A stretch of 23,219 nucleotides of DNA from a virus, in IMG/VR virus record IMGVR_UViG_3300028287_000860, positions 1-23,219 of that record, one strand, 5' to 3'. The notes below the pieces were generated by a model, which saw only the letters and a list, made by a program, of their open reading frames with translations, made no database searches and had not been told where the DNA came from. The position numbers and the translations under genes were made by a program. Shown one piece after another: positions 7,448 to 12,567 of the stretch (position 1 is the stretch's first letter; each line of letters opens with the position of its first letter).

Positions 7448-7464
7448 GAGTAGAGTCTTTTTTT
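7430..7464 (+). terminator. Rho-independent terminator of the hli-ferredoxin cassette
   Basis: Arms GACTTTACTC (7430-7439) and GAGTAGAGTC (7448-7457) pair over 10 positions with one G-U, followed by seven T (7458-7464). It lies just after the last small gene of the cassette. Confidence 0.85.
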
Positions 7465-7469
7465 ATTAT

Positions 7470-7631
7470 ATGCCAAAGAATCAATTGAATAAGGATGAAC
7501 TGATATGCCATGTTCTTAAACTTAAGAATGAAGTTGATACAGAATCGAAATCAGTTTGGCAGAAAGAAAAGGACTTGGCACACAAGTATCTCAATAAGGT
7601 GTTGGATCGGATTCAAGAGTATCGATACTAG
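7470..7631 (+). CDS. Small conserved hypothetical protein upstream of psbA, 53 aa
   Basis: MPKNQLNKDELICHVLKLKN and onward, ending HKYLNKVLDRIQEYRY, is a highly charged, probably all-helical protein of 53 residues with one Cys and one Trp. There is no membrane segment. The ATG lies six bases after the T-tract of the preceding terminator, leaving no room for an ordinary leader, so expression depends on read-through or on the candidate promoter inside that hairpin. Its position directly upstream of psbA fits small genes I recall from other cyanomyoviruses. Function unknown. Confidence 0.7.
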   Translation: MPKNQLNKDELICHVLKLKNEVDTESKSVWQKEKDLAHKYLNKVLDRIQEYRY

Positions 7632-7634
7632 GGC

Positions 7635-7663
7635 TTGACGGAATTTTCAAAGACCTGTATGAT
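7635..7663 (+). promoter_or_regulatory. Distal sigma70-type promoter upstream of psbA
   Basis: TTGACG at 7635-7640, a 17-base spacer and TATGAT at 7658-7663, with an expected start near 7670. AAGACC (7650-7655) and GGTCTT (7669-7674) could pair around the -10, which may be a decayed terminator stem. Confidence 0.7.
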
Positions 7664-7711
7664 AGACGGGTCTTCGGGAAACCACCTCAAAACACTCCCA
7701 ACACGGGGGGG

Positions 7712-7740
7712 TTGACAGAGATGGGAAACCGTAGTATACT
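7712..7740 (+). promoter_or_regulatory. psbA: Proximal sigma70-type promoter of psbA
   Basis: TTGACA at 7712-7717, a 17-base spacer and TATACT at 7735-7740. The expected start near 7747 gives a leader of about 160 bases. The -10 overlaps a late-like CTAAATA motif (7739-7745). Confidence 0.85.
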
Positions 7741-7745
7741 AAATA
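7739..7745 (+). promoter_or_regulatory. psbA: T4-late-like promoter motif CTAAATA before psbA
   Basis: CTAAATA resembles the T4 late element TATAAATA. It shares bases with the sigma70 -10, so psbA could be read both early and late from almost the same start. Confidence 0.5.
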
Positions 7746-7754
7746 AGTCAGCAA

Positions 7755-7790
7755 GTTAAGAAATCAACACATTTCTTAACTGTTCTTAAC
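7755..7790 (+). promoter_or_regulatory. Hairpin with competing arm in the psbA leader
   Basis: GTTAAGAAAT (7755-7764) and ATTTCTTAAC (7771-7780) form a perfect 10-bp stem with a 6-base loop. A second TTCTTAAC at 7783-7790 can pair with the same left arm over 8 bp, giving two mutually exclusive folds. No T-tract follows, so it is not a terminator. Confidence 0.6.
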
Positions 7791-7810
7791 ACCCCTCAAA
7801 CCAAGACCTC

Positions 7811-7859
7811 TAGGGTGTCTAAACACGTCTTTCATATCCTAGACTTAGGGTGTCTAGGA
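7811..7859 (+). promoter_or_regulatory. Repeat and hairpin in the psbA leader
   Basis: The 11-base direct repeat TAGGGTGTCTA occurs at 7811-7821 and 7846-7856. The second copy takes part in a perfect 8-bp stem, TCCTAGAC (7837-7844) with GTCTAGGA (7852-7859), around a 7-base loop. The rest of the leader to 7908 shows no clear ribosome-binding site. Confidence 0.55.
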
Positions 7860-7908
7860 AATAGTAACTCCACCATTCCCTGATGGTCTTACTTTTTCGT
7901 TCAAAACA

Positions 7909-8988
7909 ATGGCAACAACTCTTTCAAGGCAACAATCTACATCTCCATGGCAGAATTTCTGTGAGTGGGTGACATCAACTAACAACCGTTTGTATGTTGG
8001 TTGGTTCGGTGTACTGATGATTCCAACACTGTTGGCAGCAACTACTTGCTTCATCGTTGCATTCATCGCAGCACCACCCGTCGATATTGACGGTATTCGT
8101 GAACCCGTAGCAGGTTCACTCATGTATGGCAACAACATCATTTCTGGTGCAGTTGTCCCAAGTTCAAACGCAATCGGTCTCCACTTCTACCCAATCTGGG
8201 AAGCAGCATCACTCGATGAGTGGTTGTACAACGGTGGTCCTTTCCAACTGGTAGTCTTTCACTTCCTTATCGGCATCTATGCTTATATGGGACGTGAATG
8301 GGAACTCTCATATCGTTTAGGTATGCGTCCATGGATCTGTGTGGCATATTCTGCTCCAGTCGCTGCTGCGAGTGCAGTATTCCTCGTCTATCCTTTCGGT
8401 CAAGGTTCTTTCTCCGATGCTATGCCTCTTGGTATCTCTGGTACTTTTAACTACATGCTTGTATTCCAGGCAGAACACAATATCCTTATGCACCCGTTCC
8501 ACATGCTCGGTGTTGCTGGGGTATTCGGTGGATCTCTTTTCTCTGCTATGCACGGAAGTCTGGTTACATCTTCACTCGTCCGTGAGACGACTGAAACTGA
8601 GTCACAGAACTATGGTTATAAGTTCGGTCAAGAAGAAGAGACCTATAACATCGTCGCAGCCCATGGTTACTTCGGTCGTTTGATCTTCCAATATGCTTCG
8701 TTCAACAACTCACGTTCCTTGCACTTCTTCCTTGCTGCATGGCCCGTTGTTGGTATCTGGTTCACCGCACTTGGTGTATCCACGATGGCATTCAATCTCA
8801 ACGGGTTTAACTTTAATCAGTCCATCCTTGATGGTCAGGGCCGCGTCCTGAACACATGGGCAGACGTATTGAACCGTGCCGGTCTTGGTTTAGAAGTGAT
8901 ACATGAAAGGAACGCCCATAACTTTCCTTTGGATCTTGCTGCTGCTGAGTCAACTCCTGTTGCACTTACTGCTCCTTCTATCGGTTGA
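7909..8988 (+). CDS. psbA: Photosystem II reaction-centre protein D1
   Basis: D1 core subunit of photosystem II, which turns over rapidly in light; phage copies keep water oxidation and energy supply running during infection. All 359 residues align to host D1 numbering. Visible are Y161 (tyrosine Z), H190, H198 (P680 ligand), H215 and H272 (iron ligands), and S264. The manganese-cluster ligands D170, E189, H332, E333, D342 and A344 are all present, and the C-terminal tail after A344 would be removed by processing. Residue 130 is Glu (GREWEL), the form associated with high-light D1 in cyanobacteria. The gene has no intron. It has its own promoters, structured leader and terminator, and is visibly richer in G and C than the glycan cassette. 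Confidence 0.99.
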   Translation: MATTLSRQQSTSPWQNFCEWVTSTNNRLYVGWFGVLMIPTLLAATTCFIVAFIAAPPVDIDGIREPVAGSLMYGNNIISGAVVPSSNAIGLHFYPIWEAASLDEWLYNGGPFQLVVFHFLIGIYAYMGREWELSYRLGMRPWICVAYSAPVAAASAVFLVYPFGQGSFSDAMPLGISGTFNYMLVFQAEHNILMHPFHMLGVAGVFGGSLFSAMHGSLVTSSLVRETTETESQNYGYKFGQEEETYNIVAAHGYFGRLIFQYASFNNSRSLHFFLAAWPVVGIWFTALGVSTMAFNLNGFNFNQSILDGQGRVLNTWADVLNRAGLGLEVIHERNAHNFPLDLAAAESTPVALTAPSIG

Positions 8989-8997
8989 GTTAGTTAG

Positions 8998-9045
8998 AAA
9001 AACTGAATAACAAGAAAGAGACCTTCACGGGTCTCTTTTTTTATG
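8998..9045 (+). repeat. Direct repeat, left copy (psbA terminator block)
   Basis: This 48-base block starts AAAAACTGAATAACAAG and contains the psbA terminator. It matches 9792-9837 over its whole length except for two extra loop bases (AC). The two copies flank the endonuclease gene and its small partner. Confidence 0.9.
9015..9042 (+). terminator. psbA terminator
   Basis: AAAGAGACC (9015-9023) pairs with GGTCTCTTT (9030-9038) around TTCACG and runs into seven T (9036-9042). It is part of a 48-base block repeated after the endonuclease cassette. Confidence 0.9.
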
Positions 9046-9050
9046 ACTAC

Positions 9051-9088
9051 TTGACTAAATAGTTAAACTTATGGCATAATAAGTTTAA
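9051..9088 (+). promoter_or_regulatory. Promoter with overlapping palindrome before the endonuclease gene
   Basis: TTGACT (9051-9056) and CATAAT (9075-9080), 18 bases apart, form a sigma70-type promoter. CTAAATA (9055-9061) is a late-like motif. A perfect 10-bp inverted repeat, TTAAACTTAT (9063-9072) and ATAAGTTTAA (9079-9088), spans the -10 and the expected start, and could be an operator or RNA hairpin. Confidence 0.6.
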
Positions 9089-9105
9089 TGTTAAATAATC
9101 AAACT

Positions 9106-9555
9106 ATGAAAACATGTAAGGTCTGTGGTGAAGCAAAACCACTTTCGGATTATTATCCAACACAATTTAAGAGTAAGGAGTTTCCTGATAAAACCTATTA
9201 TCATGGAAAGTGTAAATCTTGTTTCATTAAGGCAAAACAAAAGGATTATACTCCCGAAAAGGGTAGGGATAAAAACTTGAGACGGTGTTATGGTATCTCA
9301 CTTAATGAGTATAATGAAATGTTGGAAAACCAAAATAACAAATGTATGACTTGTGGAACTACTGAACCAGGAGGTAGAAAATCTGGTAGAGGTGGAGGTG
9401 CTGATGTATTTGTTGTAGACCACGACCATGAAACGGGTAAAGTCAGGGGACTTCTTTGCTATAGTTGCAATAGAACACTGGGTCTGTTGGGAGACAACAC
9501 CCAAACTCTCCAAAGTATGATAGAATATCTACAAGAACATTGTGTTATCTTATGA
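9106..9555 (+). CDS. Endonuclease VII-like HNH protein, probable free-standing homing endonuclease
   Basis: HNH/endonuclease VII-type nuclease (ββα-Me fold). Paired cysteines C4/C7, C36/C39 and C80/C83 suggest zinc sites (numbered from 9106). The catalytic VVDHDHETGKVRGLLCYSCN is at residues 103-122 and is the hallmark of recombination endonuclease VII relatives. The start is uncertain: ATG 9088 adds MLNNQT but falls on the predicted sigma70 transcription start, so 9106 is preferred. Its place directly after psbA matches F-CphI, the free-standing homing endonuclease reported next to psbA in cyanophage S-PM2, which attacks intronless psbA. It overlaps the next gene by ATGA. Homing is inferred from position and family. 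Confidence 0.85.
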   Translation: MKTCKVCGEAKPLSDYYPTQFKSKEFPDKTYYHGKCKSCFIKAKQKDYTPEKGRDKNLRRCYGISLNEYNEMLENQNNKCMTCGTTEPGGRKSGRGGGADVFVVDHDHETGKVRGLLCYSCNRTLGLLGDNTQTLQSMIEYLQEHCVIL

Positions 9556-9785
9556 AATGGTTATTGAAATCTGTTGAATTTGATTGGGAATTAAATAAAT
9601 GTATTAATCCTCCCGATTTATCAAAGCAACTCAAAATTGTAAATGAAGTTACTTCTGTACCTTGGGTTGGTAAGTCTCCTGATGATGTTGCAGATAAAAT
9701 TTATGCTCAATATGGATATTGTTTAAAGGCAATTGAATGTATTCCAATAAAATCAAATAAATTAAAGGGATTTGGGAAAGATTGA
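9552..9785 (+). CDS. Hypothetical protein coupled to the endonuclease, 77 aa
   Basis: The ATG at 9552 overlaps the endonuclease stop (ATGA); an in-frame ATG at 9540 lies deeper in the upstream gene and is less likely. The protein, beginning MKWLLKSVEFDWELNKCINP, is small and mixed helical, with W, C and K-rich parts and an alkaline C-terminus (IKSNKLKGFGKD). I do not recognise a family. It is carried between the duplicated terminators together with the nuclease, so it probably moves with it. Confidence 0.6.
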   Translation: MKWLLKSVEFDWELNKCINPPDLSKQLKIVNEVTSVPWVGKSPDDVADKIYAQYGYCLKAIECIPIKSNKLKGFGKD

Positions 9786-9791
9786 TAAAGT

Positions 9792-9837
9792 AAAAACTGA
9801 ATAACAAGAAAGAGACCTTCGGGTCTCTTTTTTTATG
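9792..9837 (+). repeat. Direct repeat, right copy (duplicated psbA terminator block)
   Basis: Identical to 8998-9045 apart from loss of two loop bases. It holds a working terminator: AAAGAGACC (9809-9817) and GGTCTCTTT (9822-9830), followed by T to 9834. Confidence 0.9.
9809..9834 (+). terminator. Terminator of the endonuclease cassette
   Basis: Stem AAAGAGACC / GGTCTCTTT with the short loop TTCG and a seven-T tract. TTCG is a tetraloop of the stable UNCG class, whereas the psbA copy has a six-base loop. Confidence 0.85.
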
Positions 9838-9882
9838 TGTAAGTATAAATTCGTAGGCATAAATTTTTGTTTCCTAATTGTA

Positions 9883-9911
9883 TTGATTTACACACAAATC
9901 ATCTATATAGT
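9883..9911 (+). promoter_or_regulatory. Candidate sigma70-type promoter
   Basis: TTGATT at 9883-9888, a 17-base spacer and TATAGT at 9906-9911. It would give a leader of about 70 bases before the GTG at 9988. Confidence 0.5.
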
Positions 9912-9987
9912 GGTAGAATTGGAGAGTTGAGCAAAGTGTAACTAAGTCGATTTTTATTATGAGTAAATTTTATTCGTGGAGGTTATT

Positions 9988-10173
9988 GTGCATAATCTAA
10001 TATCCTATAATCAATTAGCAGGATGGAAAGAAAGTTTTAAAAGGTTCGGTAAAACTCTAGACAGAAGTATAGAGGAATCGGATCTAATCAATGATTATTA
10101 TAATTGTCTAATTGAGTGTGATGATAATCAGTCATCATGCAAACGTATATGTCGGGAAGTTCTTAGGGAATGA
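9988..10173 (+). CDS. Small hypothetical protein, 61 aa, GTG start
   Basis: The frame has GTG codons at 9976 and 9988. A strong ribosome-binding site GGAGG at 9978-9982 sits five bases before GTG 9988 and overlaps the earlier GTG, so 9988 is the likely start. The protein, beginning MHNLISYNQLAGWKESFKRF, continues with an acidic helical segment and a Cys-rich end (CLIECDDNQSSCKRICREVL), with three or four cysteines that could bind metal or form disulfides. No known family is recognised. It is flanked by its own promoter and terminator, making a one-gene cassette. Confidence 0.65.
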   Translation: MHNLISYNQLAGWKESFKRFGKTLDRSIEESDLINDYYNCLIECDDNQSSCKRICREVLRE

Positions 10174-10205
10174 TGCATATGGTCTTATTCAAATATTAAT
10201 ATATT

Positions 10206-10231
10206 AAGGACTCCTCAAGAGTCCTTTTTTT
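10206..10231 (+). terminator. Rho-independent terminator
   Basis: AAGGACTC (10206-10213) pairs with GAGTCCTT (10219-10226) around CTCAA, followed by T to 10231. The arms are identical to those of the terminator at 11147-11171. Confidence 0.9.
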
Positions 10232-10242
10232 GTGGAAAGCAC

Positions 10243-10271
10243 TTGACACCTCACCCGTAATGCCTTATAAT
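10243..10271 (+). promoter_or_regulatory. Consensus sigma70 promoter for the Asn/Gln-rich secreted protein
   Basis: TTGACA at 10243-10248, a 17-base spacer and TATAAT at 10266-10271, a perfect match. The expected start near 10278 leaves a 34-base leader. Confidence 0.9.
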
Positions 10272-10311
10272 GATCTCGAACACAAGTTCAGGCACTTCTC
10301 AGAAAAATTAA

Positions 10312-11121
10312 ATGAAAACCAAAGTATTTTTGTCTACTCTTGCAATCCTCGGAACTCTAACCACTCCTGTTTTTGCATCTGGTCAAACCATTAAAAATGG
10401 CAACGATGTAGAAAATACTAATCGCAATAAAGTAGAAAATACCAATCGTAACTCCATTGATAATAGTAGCGATAATACCAATCGAAATCGCAATAAGAAC
10501 GACAACTTTAATAGCAACACTGCTGACAACAGCAATCGTAATCGTAATAGTGCTGATAATACCAACAGCAATAGTCAAGGTCAACTTCAAGGTCAAGGAC
10601 AGTTGCAGGGTCAAGGTCAACTCCAAGGTCAAGCACAACAAGCTACCTCTGACCAAGGACAAGATCAATCTCAACAGGCTTCCTCCAGTCAGTCTCAAAC
10701 CTCTGCTAATAACGGAAACTCTCAAGGAACATTTGTTGATGCTTCAAACCGTAGCACCAACACCTATGTTGAACTTCCGGAAGCAGCAGTAGCACCTCTT
10801 CCTGTTGGGAATGCTGGTAGTGGTGGTATTGGTGATATTGTAGTTCCTTTGCCTGGTTTCCAAGTTGGTGCTTTCTATTCCAATGATGACAATGCTGGAT
10901 ATGGGAGTGGTACAAGTCGTAATGCTACTGGTGTAACTGCTGGTTTCAGTGTTCCTCTTGGTGCTGGTGAGTTTCGTGAAGCAGCACGTAATGAGGTTCG
11001 TCGTCGTGCAGCATCTCAACGGATTCAGTTAATCAAAGAAGCAGTATGGCTTCAGCAAAATGATATTGAAGTCACTGCTGAAGCATTCCCCGAACATTAT
11101 GCTGCAATGGGTCTTGATTGA
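10312..11121 (+). CDS. Exported Asn/Gln-rich repeat protein, 269 aa
   Basis: A classical signal peptide (MKTKVFLSTLAILGTLTTPV followed by FA, cleavage near residue 23) sends the protein out of the cytoplasm. Residues 24-88 are an Asn-rich repeat region (NTNRN, NRNRN, DNSN units). Residues 89-106 are three QGQLQG hexads, and 107-145 continue Gln/Ser-rich. From about 146 there is a folded-looking domain with PLPVGNAGSGG, VGAFYSNDDNAG and GVTAGFSVPLG, resembling beta strands of outer-membrane or curli-like proteins, then a helical, Arg-rich C-terminus. It has a perfect promoter and terminators on both sides. Function unknown; an amyloid-like, envelope or virion-surface role is a guess. Confidence 0.85.
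   Translation: MKTKVFLSTLAILGTLTTPVFASGQTIKNGNDVENTNRNKVENTNRNSIDNSSDNTNRNRNKNDNFNSNTADNSNRNRNSADNTNSNSQGQLQGQGQLQGQGQLQGQAQQATSDQGQDQSQQASSSQSQTSANNGNSQGTFVDASNRSTNTYVELPEAAVAPLPVGNAGSGGIGDIVVPLPGFQVGAFYSNDDNAGYGSGTSRNATGVTAGFSVPLGAGEFREAARNEVRRRAASQRIQLIKEAVWLQQNDIEVTAEAFPEHYAAMGLD
10576..10629 (+). repeat. Three QGQLQG-coding 18-bp units
   Basis: Three consecutive units encode QGQLQG (residues 89-94, 95-100, 101-106). Their codons differ (CAA/CAG, CTT/TTG/CTC), so the peptide has been kept while the DNA drifted. Confidence 0.85.
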
Positions 11122-11146
11122 TATAAAAACTAAATATTAATGTAAT

Positions 11147-11171
11147 AAGGACTCCGGATGAGTCCTTTTTT
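11147..11171 (+). terminator. Rho-independent terminator
   Basis: AAGGACTC (11147-11154) and GAGTCCTT (11160-11167) pair around CGGAT, with T to 11171. A CTAAATA motif lies just upstream at 11130-11136. Confidence 0.9.
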
Positions 11172-11182
11172 AATGGTCGAAT

Positions 11183-11422
11183 ATGAGTAAAAAGAAAAAG
11201 AGTAAATTATTTTGGAGATTGTGGTGTAAAGCACTTGGACAGAAAGCATCAGATAATGATAAAGAATCTGATGTTGTTGCGATCATCCGAACATTTGTTT
11301 TTCTTACATACCTTATTACTAATATTGCAATCGTTTCAAATGCAGTAAGACATTGGAATGATAATGAATTTTCTAATCAGGGATTCATAACACATCCAAA
11401 GTACCCAGACATAAGAATGTGA
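11183..11422 (+). CDS. Small membrane protein, 79 aa
   Basis: The protein starts with a very basic MSKKKKSKLFWRLWCKALG, followed by an acidic patch (DNDKESD), one transmembrane helix (IIRTFVFLTYLITNIAIVSN) and a soluble tail, NAVRHWNDNEFSNQGFITHP and onward. The Lys-rich end suggests N-in topology. I do not recognise the family; similar short genes occur near plastocyanin or psbD in cyanomyoviruses as far as I recall. The ATG follows the preceding terminator by 11 bases. Confidence 0.7.
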   Translation: MSKKKKSKLFWRLWCKALGQKASDNDKESDVVAIIRTFVFLTYLITNIAIVSNAVRHWNDNEFSNQGFITHPKYPDIRM

Positions 11423-11447
11423 TAGATAGAGTACTTGCAAATATTCA

Positions 11448-11771
11448 ATGAAATTTCTTTTTGCATTTCTTGCTACACTCTTTCTTGCCGCACCCGCATG
11501 GGCAATTGATGTTACAATGGGTTCTGGTGGAAACTTGATTTTTGACCCATCAGATGTTACAATTAATGCTGGAGATACCGTTCATTTTGTGAATGGTATG
11601 CTTCCACCCCACAACATTATTGTTGAGGGACGTGCTGATCTCTCAAGAGAATCACTAATGTTTAATCCTGGAGAATCACAAGACATTGTTTTTGCCGATG
11701 CCGGAGATTATACTTTTTTCTGTGCTCCTCATCAGGGTGCCGGAATGACAGGAACTATTCACGTTAACTAA
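11448..11771 (+). CDS. petE: Plastocyanin
   Basis: Blue copper protein of the thylakoid lumen that carries electrons from cytochrome b6f to photosystem I. A signal peptide (MKFLFAFLATLFLAAPAWA) is cleaved after residue 19. The type-1 copper ligands are H55 (PPHN), C92, H95 and M100 (CAPHQGAGM). The length of 107 residues, about 88 mature, is short but within the cyanophage range. The stop overlaps the talC start as TAATG, giving a petE-talC operon. No strong promoter is visible directly upstream, so it may be read from the late-like motif near 11130 or from further upstream. Confidence 0.97.
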   Translation: MKFLFAFLATLFLAAPAWAIDVTMGSGGNLIFDPSDVTINAGDTVHFVNGMLPPHNIIVEGRADLSRESLMFNPGESQDIVFADAGDYTFFCAPHQGAGMTGTIHVN

Positions 11772-12421
11772 TGAAAATATTTTTAGATACTGCTGATATC
11801 GATGAAATCAGCAAGGCAAATACAACAGGAATGATTGAAGGAATCACAACCAATCCTACTTTGATAAAAAGAAGTGGTCGTGATCCTGTGGAAGTTATCA
11901 AAGAGATTTCTTCTATGAGTAATCAATTTGAATCCGTATCAGCAGAAGTTGTTGCTGATACTGCCGAGGAGATGATTGATCAGGCAATGGAATTTGAAGG
12001 ACTATGGAATGTTACAATCAAAGTTCCTTGCACTGTAGAAGGACTGAAGGCATGTACTGCACTTGCTACCGTTGGAAAGAAAGTTAATGTAACTCTTATC
12101 TTCTCTGTAGCACAGGCAATCCTTGCTCGTCGTGCAGGTGCCGCATATGTTTCTCCTTTTGTGGGGAGACTAAATGATAACTCTGTTTCTGGGGTCGCAC
12201 TTGTCCAGGCAATTGCCGGTGTTTATGATCGTCACTTCAGCACGACTCAAGTTCTTGCCGCATCAGTTCGTGATGTTCATCAGGTAGGAAGATGTTTTGA
12301 TGCTGGTGCGAACATTTGCACTATCCCTCCAAAAGTATTCTGGGGAATGTATAATCATGTTCTAACGGATCAAGGTCTGGAGCAGTTTCAGCAAGACTGG
12401 AACTCTGTTAAGGGTCTGTGA
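11771..12421 (+). CDS. talC: Transaldolase, small TalC/FSA-type
   Basis: Transfers a three-carbon dihydroxyacetone unit in the pentose phosphate pathway. During infection the phage enzyme is thought to push host carbon away from the Calvin cycle towards NADPH and ribose. The short 216-residue TalC form is complete: MKIFLDTADIDEI with the catalytic D6, GITTNPTLI at 24-32, the Schiff-base lysine K84 in TIKVPCT, NVTLIFS and SPFVGR. It is coupled to petE by TAATG and overlaps the following micro-ORF by GTGA. This form is widespread in cyanophages. Confidence 0.97.
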   Translation: MKIFLDTADIDEISKANTTGMIEGITTNPTLIKRSGRDPVEVIKEISSMSNQFESVSAEVVADTAEEMIDQAMEFEGLWNVTIKVPCTVEGLKACTALATVGKKVNVTLIFSVAQAILARRAGAAYVSPFVGRLNDNSVSGVALVQAIAGVYDRHFSTTQVLAASVRDVHQVGRCFDAGANICTIPPKVFWGMYNHVLTDQGLEQFQQDWNSVKGL

Positions 12422-12516
12422 TTAGTTCATCTACACCCGATAAACTGGCAGAGATTATTCGGGACACCTGGCCTCAACTCTATCGAAAACAAAAAGTAGG
12501 TATAACTTCTTATTGA
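12418..12516 (+). CDS. Putative 32-aa micro-protein after talC
   Basis: GTG at 12418 overlaps the talC stop (GTGA). The frame begins MISSSTPDKLAEIIRDTWPQ and ends LYRKQKVGITSY, a short amphipathic helix with a basic end. It stops at 12516, overlapping the psbD -35 box. Support comes only from stop/start coupling and helix-like composition. Function unknown. Confidence 0.4.
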   Translation: MISSSTPDKLAEIIRDTWPQLYRKQKVGITSY

Positions 12517-12546
12517 CACCAATTGTAAAGAAGTGTAAACTAAATA
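12513..12546 (+). promoter_or_regulatory. psbD: psbD promoter with overlapping late-like motif
   Basis: TTGACA at 12513-12518, a 17-base spacer and TAAACT at 12536-12541. CTAAATA at 12540-12546 overlaps the -10 exactly as it does at psbA. A GGAG at 12562-12565 lies two bases before the ATG, which is unusually close for a ribosome-binding site. Confidence 0.7.
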
Positions 12547-12567
12547 TCATAAGTTTATTACGGAGTT

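Noticed and set aside
7909-8988. Group I intron in psbA
   Set aside because: The frame is continuous for 359 residues matching D1 numbering throughout, so no intron is present despite the adjacent homing-type endonuclease.
9838-9987. Possible tRNA or small RNA in the gap before 9988
   Set aside because: I looked for cloverleaf arms and a TTC-A loop and found none; only a candidate promoter is supported.
9959-10000. 13-codon ORF starting ATG at 9959 (MSKFYSWRLLCII)
   Set aside because: Too short, and the strong GGAGG at 9978-9982 serves the GTG at 9988 in a different frame.
10357-10725. Hydrophobic 122-codon minus-strand frame
   Set aside because: Antisense of the Asn/Gln repeats (AAT/CAA become ATT/TTG), which gives Ile/Leu-rich pseudo-membrane protein without promoter or ribosome site.
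10312-11121. CRISPR-like or microsatellite array in the Asn/Gln-rich region
   Set aside because: The repeats are in frame, short and synonymously varied, so they are coding repeats and not spacers.
11120-11148. Promoter inside the terminator at 11147
   Set aside because: TAATAA at 11143 has no acceptable -35 at 16-18 bases, so unlike 7419 and 13716 I do not call one.
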